Assembly (NCBI GenBank): GCA_900318545.1
Contig: ONLC01000101.1
Span: 1-7,617, forward strand
Direction of reading: 5' to 3'
Origin: an uncultured Eubacteriales bacterium
GTDB taxonomy: Bacteria > Bacillota > Clostridia > Oscillospirales > Ruminococcaceae
DNA length: 7,617 nucleotides
Positions 1 through 5,123 of the stretch are shown here, in pieces; positions within the stretch are counted from its first letter, which is position 1; the number at the start of each line of letters is the position of its first letter. The notes below the pieces were generated by a model. That model was given only the letters and a program-made list of their open reading frames with translations, was not told where the DNA came from and did not search any database. Position numbers and translations under genes: made by a program.

Positions 1-168
1 ATTATAATAGCATTATATCAGATACCCATTTATCTGATATATAGGATATGCCCTCTTAGCAGTGAGTACCAGAAAAAGCTATACTGGAAAATATCAATTC
101 TCTTTACTGCTATTAATGCGATTTATTGGGTGATTTGTTATGCAGATCCTATTTCATGGTTTATTTAA
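1..168 (+). CDS. 3' end of a hydrophobic membrane protein gene (partial, enters from the left edge)
   Basis: Reading frame 1 is open from the first base to a TAA stop at 166-168, giving 55 residues that begin IIIALYQIPIYLIYRICPLS and end WVICYADPISWFI. The peptide has two hydrophobic stretches, about residues 1-18 and 34-50, separated by a short charged stretch (SSEYQKKLYWK). This is the pattern of the last two membrane helices of an integral membrane protein. No start codon is visible, so the gene begins outside the window. G+C is about 30% over the first 180 bases by hand count, visibly below the neighbouring genes. This suggests a different origin or simply a hydrophobic, A/T-rich coding sequence. 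The gene faces the minus-strand operon, and the plus-strand terminator at 340-383 would serve it. The family is not recognised. A chance open frame of this length is possible but less likely given its composition. Confidence 0.5.
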   Translation: MIIALYQIPIYLIYRICPLSSEYQKKLYWKISILFTAINAIYWVICYADPISWFI

Positions 169-228
169 TACAAGTAAAATATTTGTAGATGTTCTTGATG
201 AACAAATAGAGTTTTTTCTCATATAATC

Positions 229-276
229 ACCCCCACCCCCGAAACCTGCAAATAAGCAGGATTCGGGGCTGGGGGT
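229..276. other. Long GC-rich inverted repeat (hairpin)
   Basis: The arms 229-249 and 256-276 are 21 nt each and pair at 19 of 21 positions around the six-base loop AAATAA. The two unpaired positions are C236 opposite C269 and A244 opposite A261. The arms are rich in C (left) and G (right), so the structure would be very stable. Neither side is followed by a T-run in the right place: on the plus strand the T-run (211-217) lies before the hairpin, and the minus-strand continuation is GATTATATGAG. It is therefore not a standard intrinsic terminator. It could be a transcript-end stabiliser, a pause or processing site, or a dispersed palindromic element. Confidence 0.7.
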
Positions 277-339
277 TACTTCTGACCCGGAACTAAGGTC
301 GCTGAGCAGAGCGAAAGAGCTATCGTATCGAAATATAAA

Positions 340-383
340 CAGATAAGGTCCGGCGACTTTTACAGTTCGTCGGACCTTATCTG
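340..383. terminator. Bidirectional intrinsic terminator between convergent genes
   Basis: The arms 340-356 and 367-383 form a 17-bp stem around a 10-base loop (357-366). The only imperfect pair is G353/T370, which is a G-U wobble in plus-strand RNA and an A-C mismatch in minus-strand RNA. Both flanks are U-rich when transcribed: GUUUUAUUAUU after the stem on the plus strand, and UUUAUAUUU after it on the minus strand. It lies 6 bases beyond the stop codon of the last permease gene (390-392) and about 170 bases beyond the stop of the plus-strand partial gene. It can therefore end both converging transcripts. Confidence 0.85.
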
Positions 384-389
384 GTTTTA

Positions 390-1466
390 TTATTCTGTTC
401 TGTACCCGCACCACCGCCATGCATAAAGTCCGCCGAGGAGTGCCATACAAAACAGCAGCACACTAACACATTCCGAACCGTCAAGTGCTTTAATATAGCT
501 TATATACATAAGCTCGGTCATTTTGTCAGAAACTGCACAGAACAGATACGGCGAGACCTCGGGGATATATACTGCTGCTGCGGAAAATACCGTCAGAGCC
601 GATACCGCTGTTATAAGATACTTTCTGACCGAGCAAAGCGACCTTGCACATATTATCAGAAGCGAATATGTGATAAGCAGCTTCATCAGTCCTGTTGCAT
701 AGAGCCATATTGTCAGTCCCGAAAAAGTCAGTCTTATCGGTGAGTACAGAAAGTTCAGCTCACTTTGTACTGTTGCTCCGAACAGACCGACAGTGTTAAA
801 AGCTCCGCTCAGAATAATATCCGCTATGAACCCAAGAGTATAAGCTAAAAAAAGAAGTGCTGTCAGTATTATCTCACGGGAACGCAGAAAAAGCTTCCTG
901 TTTTTCATTATATGAATCTGCTTGTGAAGCCCGTTCTCGCAGGTCGCACAAACGAACAGTCCTACAAGGATGACCGCAAAGATATCCGTCAGCGCAAAGG
1001 TGCGAAGCTTCAGAAAAAGCATATATGGATCTGTGTAGGCTATATCGGACTTACCCATATTGGCATAAAGCTTTTCGTTTTCGATAAGGTCTGGAGGAAT
1101 ATCTGCACTGACGATCCCCTCACCGCTGTTTGAGTATTCTGTCACACCGTCAAGCTTTAAGCAGTTATCAAGTGCAGAATGATAGTAATTCGCAGCTTCT
1201 GCAGCAGCTCTGTCATTCTGTGCAAAAGCCTGTATCTCATATTCACAAATAAAGGCAAACTGCTCCGCACTTGACATTTCACGGCTCTCTGCTATCATTT
1301 CAGACAGATAAGACAAAGCCTTTGGGTCAAGCCTTACCCTTGTTTTATCGTTGTCATAAGCTTTTATCACAATAAGCCTGACCGCAAACGCAAGCACCAG
1401 AAACACCGCCGCAGCAGCCCAGTATCTTTTTATAAGCCTTGAAAACTGATACCTGTACATGATCAT
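390..1466 (-). CDS. ABC-2 type transporter permease with large extracytoplasmic domain (second permease of the operon)
   Basis: Encodes up to 358 residues with about six membrane helices: roughly 15-35, 157-174, 198-220, 246-277, 282-300 and 332-350. Between the first and second helix lies a soluble stretch of about 120 residues that should sit outside the membrane. The cytoplasmic loop after helix 2 (CENGLHKQIHIMKNRKLFLRSREI) resembles the coupling region of ABC-2 permeases, where the ATPase docks. The first ATG (1466) overlaps the stop of the preceding permease as ATGA, which suggests translational coupling. A second in-frame ATG at 1460 has much better spacing from the AGGGGG ribosome binding site (8 nt instead of 2), so the true protein may be two residues shorter. 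It is the last gene of the operon and is followed directly by the terminator at 340-383. It probably pairs with the other permease as a heterodimer. The substrate is unknown. Confidence 0.8.
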   Translation of the reverse strand: MIMYRYQFSRLIKRYWAAAAVFLVLAFAVRLIVIKAYDNDKTRVRLDPKALSYLSEMIAESREMSSAEQFAFICEYEIQAFAQNDRAAAEAANYYHSALDNCLKLDGVTEYSNSGEGIVSADIPPDLIENEKLYANMGKSDIAYTDPYMLFLKLRTFALTDIFAVILVGLFVCATCENGLHKQIHIMKNRKLFLRSREIILTALLFLAYTLGFIADIILSGAFNTVGLFGATVQSELNFLYSPIRLTFSGLTIWLYATGLMKLLITYSLLIICARSLCSVRKYLITAVSALTVFSAAAVYIPEVSPYLFCAVSDKMTELMYISYIKALDGSECVSVLLFCMALLGGLYAWRWCGYRTE

Positions 1467-2674
1467 ATCCCCCTGCGTTTCGAGAGAATAAGAGTTAAGC
1501 CCAGTATGACCGCTGAGAGCATCAAAGCCCCTGCAAGAAACAGAACGTAAAGCTTCACGGGCTCTGCGAACAACGGCACATAGCCCCTGTCATTGAGCAT
1601 AGAAACAAAGTCGCCCGTTATGACTGTCATAAGTACCGAGCCGTCAGCAAGCCGCGATTTCAAAAACACAAGCACTACAGCTATAAACGAAAACGCTCCC
1701 GATATAAGATTGTTTGGTGACAGCATAGACACAAGCAGCATACACGATGACAGCATCATCAGATAAGCTGCTTTCAACAGACATACCAGACCGATATATC
1801 CGAAAAAGCTCATATTTCGGGCACTCAGCTCAAACCCTTTCAGATACTGCACAGGCATGGACCAGTCCGCCTTATCGGGTGATAAAACAGCCGTCATAAT
1901 TATCGGAATAGCAAGTCCTACAGCTATGAATAACAGAGTGCTTAGCATTGCAGATACGATCTTACAGAACGTAAACCTGAATGCTCCTGTTTTTGTGACA
2001 GCAAAAGCACGGAACCTTCCCGAGCTTTTTTCTGATGAAAAAACAGGAAAGATCAGAACGAATACCCCGAGTGTCAGAAGCACCTCTCCCGACAGGTAAT
2101 CGTTCAGACTGTTTGCAGCCCTTGTGTCTATCAGCTTATCACAGCCTTCAAGCCTTTCAAGCACCTTACCGTAGTCCTCTATCAGAAGATCGGAGACCTT
2201 CAGCGAATACTCGTCCTTTACACCCCTGCGGATATTTCTTGTGTAGCCTGTTCTGCGGTCAATGATAAAGGCTTTAGTTTCCTTCTGTGCTGACAGTCCT
2301 GCTTTTATCAATGGTGTAAGCCTTTCGGGCGATGAACTGCTGTCGGCTGTACGCTCACGGATAAGCTCCTCTGTCAGCTCCTTTGACAATGGAGCAGGAG
2401 GCTTTCCGTATTCGCTGTGCTCATTCTGCCATTCGTCTATTTGTCTGTATATCCGAGCCCTGCTTTCAGTAATGTTTTTTTCTGTGCTTTCAAGTTCAGA
2501 ATACGGATCCTCAGACCTGCTGAGCTCACCGAAGCGTTCTTTATAGGCCTTGTCAAAAGCGCTGTTATCCTTCATCATAAAGAACAAAAACACACAGGAC
2601 AAAGCACCGATAACGAGCCCCGTGACAACAGCTTTTCTCAGTGCTTTTTTTATCATAAATGAAAGCACGCTCAT
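1463..2674 (-). CDS. ABC-2 type transporter permease with large extracytoplasmic domain (first permease of the operon)
   Basis: Encodes 403 residues. Membrane helices are seen at about 15-34, 198-213, 238-264, 291-319, 323-338 and 373-397. Residues 35-195 form a highly charged, probably helical domain between helices 1 and 2, with a possible short coiled coil near ELESTEKNITESRARIYRQI; this should lie outside the cell membrane. After helix 2 the sequence FSSEKSSGRFRAFAVTKTGA followed by RFTFCKIVSAML matches the usual ABC-2 pattern (E-K-x-x-G, then a K preceding the next helix) that contacts the ATPase. The topology resembles permeases of the NatB/GldF-like type with an inserted ectodomain; this is a family-level resemblance only. 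The ATG overlaps the ATPase stop as ATGA (2671-2674), and GGTGAGAG just upstream is a modest ribosome binding site. It works with the adjacent ATPase and second permease. The substrate is unknown. Confidence 0.85.
   Translation of the reverse strand: MSVLSFMIKKALRKAVVTGLVIGALSCVFLFFMMKDNSAFDKAYKERFGELSRSEDPYSELESTEKNITESRARIYRQIDEWQNEHSEYGKPPAPLSKELTEELIRERTADSSSSPERLTPLIKAGLSAQKETKAFIIDRRTGYTRNIRRGVKDEYSLKVSDLLIEDYGKVLERLEGCDKLIDTRAANSLNDYLSGEVLLTLGVFVLIFPVFSSEKSSGRFRAFAVTKTGAFRFTFCKIVSAMLSTLLFIAVGLAIPIIMTAVLSPDKADWSMPVQYLKGFELSARNMSFFGYIGLVCLLKAAYLMMLSSCMLLVSMLSPNNLISGAFSFIAVVLVFLKSRLADGSVLMTVITGDFVSMLNDRGYVPLFAEPVKLYVLFLAGALMLSAVILGLTLILSKRRGI
1469..1474 (-). promoter_or_regulatory. Ribosome binding site of the second permease gene; decides between two starts
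   Basis: On the minus strand this reads AGGGGG. It is only 2 nt from the ATG at 1464-1466 but 8 nt from the in-frame ATG at 1458-1460. Normal spacing favours the ATG at 1460. The upstream ATG could still be used through the ATGA overlap with the preceding stop codon. Confidence 0.6.
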
Positions 2675-3534
2675 TTGCTCTCACCGCCGAATGCATTTTT
2701 TGACTGACAGTAAAAATACAGATCATTCACTGTGGGCTCGCTGAGCTTAGCATTCTCTGTCGGCTGAGTGTGTGAAAGCATTTTTGACTTATCATCTTCA
2801 AAATAGATATGCTGATATATTTCGTCAGTTATCTCACTTTTCGGGATATCCCAAACAAAGCCCTTTATGTGTTTGCAAAGAACCTCAGGGCTGTCATTTG
2901 CGACTACGCTTCCTTTGTTTAAGAGTATCAGCTCATCACAGATAGTATCAATATCTGAAACTATATGCGTTGAGATTATGATAATGCTTTTCTTTCTGAG
3001 CCTTACCATTATCCGCTTGAACTGCTCACGCTCAAAGGGGTCAAGTCCCGCTGAGGGCTCATCAAAGATAAGTATCTCGGGCTCGTTCATAATAGTCTGT
3101 GCAATTGCAAGACGCTGTTTCATTCCGCCCGAAAATGACTTTATCTTATCATCAATGTTCTCATCAAGGTTTACAAGCGAGAGCACTTTTTTTATCTCGT
3201 CATTGATAGCAGAACGTTCCATACCTTTCAGCAGACCGATAAAGCACAGGAACTCCCTTGCGGTATAGCTCGGATAAAAGGGCTGATACTGAAACTGATA
3301 GCTGAGTCTTGCACGATAGGCTTCTCCCATTCTGAAAACGTCCTGACCGTCAAGTGTAATGCTCCCTCCGCTTTTTGCAAGCACTCCCGAGATACAGTTC
3401 ATAATAGTAGTTTTTCCTGCACCGTTTGGTCCGAGAAGAGCATTTATCCCCGTCCTGAATTCACAGCTTATCCCTTTTAGGGCTGTTTTCCTGCCGTATT
3501 TTTTTGAAAGGTTTTTTATTTCCAGTACTGCCAT
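2671..3534 (-). CDS. ABC transporter ATP-binding protein (CcmA/BcrA-like)
   Basis: A 287-residue cytoplasmic ATPase that hydrolyses ATP to drive the two permeases encoded next to it. All core motifs are present: Walker A GPNGAGKT (35-42), Q-loop around Gln82, signature FSGGMKQR (134-141), Walker B ILIFDEP (154-160) with catalytic Glu159, D-loop SAGLD (161-165) and switch His190 (STHIVSDID). The signature begins with F rather than the more common L; this is tolerated in the family. The last 75 or so residues form a C-terminal extension ending in EPTVNDLYFYCQ, like the (P-T-x-x-D-L-F) tail of ATPases that serve ABC-2 exporters such as those for bacitracin resistance or sodium efflux. The start has AGAGG (3542-3546) 7 nt upstream, inside the end of the lipoprotein gene, and lies one base after that gene's TGA. 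The specific substrate cannot be assigned. Confidence 0.95.
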   Translation of the reverse strand: MAVLEIKNLSKKYGRKTALKGISCEFRTGINALLGPNGAGKTTIMNCISGVLAKSGGSITLDGQDVFRMGEAYRARLSYQFQYQPFYPSYTAREFLCFIGLLKGMERSAINDEIKKVLSLVNLDENIDDKIKSFSGGMKQRLAIAQTIMNEPEILIFDEPSAGLDPFEREQFKRIMVRLRKKSIIIISTHIVSDIDTICDELILLNKGSVVANDSPEVLCKHIKGFVWDIPKSEITDEIYQHIYFEDDKSKMLSHTQPTENAKLSEPTVNDLYFYCQSKNAFGGESK

Positions 3535-3535
3535 A

Positions 3536-4795
3536 TCAGTGCCTCTGTTCTTTCAGATATTCCCTTGCATGATCGTCCTGAAGTATTCTTTCTATTTCAA
3601 GCTCCATTTCCTCATAAGCCTCGTAATCCCAGTTTCCGAGGCGTTTTATAAGCTTTGTTGAATCATCGTCATTCAGCCTGTAGTATGATAGTCCCATATC
3701 GCCGTTATATGTCACGACCATTGCAAGATCATCAAATAGTGCTATGCTGTCGATGAATTCATAATCAAAAAGATATGACTGATTGAGAATATCATCGGAA
3801 AGAATAAGCTCAGGCTCACCCTTGCTGTCTGTGCTGTAAAGACAATACTGTGCTCCCCTTTGTTTAAGCTCCCGAGAGAGGATATACCATTTCCCGTTAT
3901 ACTGCCCGAAAAAGCGTATCATAGCACCCTCGGAGAGCTCAGCTGCGGTTTTGGTCTTCTTTGCTTTGATATCATAGCAAAGAAGCTTATTTTCATTATT
4001 TGTATAATATATTTTATCGCCTGATGCCTGAAACATACAATCTGACATATCGAATGATGTTATATTGTTTTCGGAGATTTCTGTCTGAGTGTTAACAATA
4101 AGTCCCAGTTCTGTTACATCGGACGTATCATCGACAGGACAGCTATATAGCTCCAGACAGTGCTTCTTTTCATTATACTTTGTGAAGTATATTTTATTGC
4201 TGTCAATATAATACTGCTGTGTTTCAAAAAGCTGTTCAGCCTTATTGGCTGAGAGGTCAAATTTAGTCAGCATACCCTGGGTCAGGTGGTTGCTTTCGTC
4301 GGTTTTGCCATCACTCTCAAGAAAGAATGCGGTGTCGCTGTCATTGTAAAAGCCAAGCTGTATTATCTCGCCCTTGGCTGTATAAATACGCTCCGAGCTG
4401 CCCGAGTTATAATCACACTCAGTCAGATAATACTGCACCGCTCCGCTGTCTTCGGCGTGGACCTCTGAGGCATAGAGCTTACCTCCGTGACTGATAATAT
4501 TGCTAAGGTGAGTGTGCTGATCGGCTTTGATCTTTATTTCTGCAGTTTTGCCGCTTTCAGTATCATACTCATAGATAAGCTCATCTGAGATGTAATCGGT
4601 CGAGTGCATATAGAAAAAAACGCTGCTGTACGAAGCATGGTTATTTGAAACAAAATGCTGTGTCGGCGGAAGCGACATCTCATAAGACGATCCTGCTTTT
4701 ATTGATGTTTCCTGCTTAGTGGTTTCCTTGTCAGCGCAGGCACAAGCTGACAGCCCTATTATAAGTGACAAAACAACTGCCGTGATCCTATTCAT
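3536..4795 (-). CDS. Secreted lipoprotein, probable beta-propeller, first gene of the ABC transporter operon
   Basis: Encodes 419 residues. The N-terminus MNRITAVVLSLIIGLSACAC is a lipoprotein signal peptide with lipobox LSAC (lipidated Cys18; Cys20 is the alternative). A flexible Thr/Ser/Lys-rich linker follows to about residue 50. The rest consists of about six or seven loosely repeated segments of about 40-50 residues of the type (x-x-x-D-K-I-Y-Y-T-x-x-x-x-x-L-x-x-Y-D), for example near residues 103-110, 199-206, 260-276 and 300-305, each followed by a polar turn. This is typical of beta-propeller folds in extracellular Firmicute lipoproteins. The C-terminus (about 390-419) is a charged helix outside the propeller. 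The start is well supported by AGGGGG 7 nt upstream. As the first gene before the ATPase and both permeases, it is probably an anchored accessory or sensing partner of the transporter. The precise family is not recognised and no enzymatic motif was seen. Confidence 0.85.
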   Translation of the reverse strand: MNRITAVVLSLIIGLSACACADKETTKQETSIKAGSSYEMSLPPTQHFVSNNHASYSSVFFYMHSTDYISDELIYEYDTESGKTAEIKIKADQHTHLSNIISHGGKLYASEVHAEDSGAVQYYLTECDYNSGSSERIYTAKGEIIQLGFYNDSDTAFFLESDGKTDESNHLTQGMLTKFDLSANKAEQLFETQQYYIDSNKIYFTKYNEKKHCLELYSCPVDDTSDVTELGLIVNTQTEISENNITSFDMSDCMFQASGDKIYYTNNENKLLCYDIKAKKTKTAAELSEGAMIRFFGQYNGKWYILSRELKQRGAQYCLYSTDSKGEPELILSDDILNQSYLFDYEFIDSIALFDDLAMVVTYNGDMGLSYYRLNDDDSTKLIKRLGNWDYEAYEEMELEIERILQDDHAREYLKEQRH

Positions 4796-4802
4796 AATGA
4801 TA

Positions 4803-4808
4803 CCCCCT
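4803..4808 (-). promoter_or_regulatory. Strong ribosome binding site of the operon's first gene
   Basis: Reads AGGGGG on the minus strand, 7 nt before the ATG at 4793-4795. It confirms the lipoprotein start chosen here. Confidence 0.8.
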
Positions 4809-5000
4809 TAGTGCTGTTTTAATATATGTGTGGAGATCGTCATGTTTTGTTGCAAAGGTTATTGAATTTTGGAGAAATGCATAAATACAGTCAGTGCTGA
4901 TTGGACAAAATGCTGTTTGATGACCTGATAATGCTGGGTCTTAAATAATACGGGCAGCTGAGTGCTGTGCTGATAAGCCGCCGTTATTTACCTCCACAAT

Positions 5001-5038
5001 AATGACCCCGCCGAGCCTTTTCGCCCGACGAGGTCATT
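5001..5038 (-). terminator. Terminator-like hairpin downstream of the surface-protein gene
   Basis: The arms 5001-5016 and 5023-5038 pair over 16 positions in minus-strand RNA around a six-base loop (GAAAAG). Three of those pairs are G-U wobbles that would be A-C mismatches in plus-strand RNA, so the structure fits minus-strand transcription, the direction of the gene ending at 5124. The following sequence (AUUGUGG) is only weakly U-rich, so termination may be inefficient or the hairpin may instead protect the transcript end. Confidence 0.5.
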
Positions 5039-5059
5039 CCACTTTCATAATTCTTTTGT

Positions 5060-5081
5060 GATGAGTGTGAACACTCTCATC
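5060..5081. other. Short inverted repeat in the 3' region of the surface-protein transcript
   Basis: GATGAGTGTG (5060-5069) is nearly the reverse complement of CACTCTCATC (5072-5081), with one mismatch. The outer nine positions can form a stem around a four-base loop. There is no adjacent T-run on either side. It lies between the stop codon at 5124 and the larger hairpin at 5001-5038. Confidence 0.35.
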
Positions 5082-5123
5082 AGTCTTTGATTATGCTGTA
5101 TCAGGTCAGCACATGGTTCCGGC

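Larger units (their letters stand above)
4796..5123 (-). other. Intergenic leader of the ABC operon (328 bp)
   Basis: No coding region is supported here on either strand. The part nearest the operon (4796-5000) should hold its promoter, but I found no convincing -35/-10 pair; the best -10-like string is TATATT on the minus strand about 40 bases before the start codon, without a clear -35. The same part carries AGTGCTG at 4810-4816, 4893-4899 and 4961-4967, and AATGCTG at 4909-4915 and 4930-4936. The part nearest the surface-protein gene (5001-5081) holds two hairpins, described separately. Confidence 0.6.

Noticed and set aside
14..41. Perfect 11-bp inverted repeat (TATATCAGATA / TATCTGATATA)
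   Set aside because: It lies within the open frame of the left-edge gene and has no T-run after it. An AT-rich palindrome of this size can arise by chance there, so I do not call it an operator or terminator.
154..450. Minus-strand 98-codon open frame
   Set aside because: It overlaps the end of the second permease gene, runs straight through the terminator and the long hairpin, and has no ribosome binding site or recognisable composition.
912..1133. Plus-strand 73-codon open frame within the second permease gene
   Set aside because: It is a shadow of the permease coding sequence, with no ribosome binding site and no plausible product.
4815..4920. Possible sigma-70 promoter for the ABC operon
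   Set aside because: Candidate -35 strings (TTGTCC, TTGCAA) and -10 strings (TATTTA, TATATT) do not pair at acceptable spacing, so no promoter is annotated.
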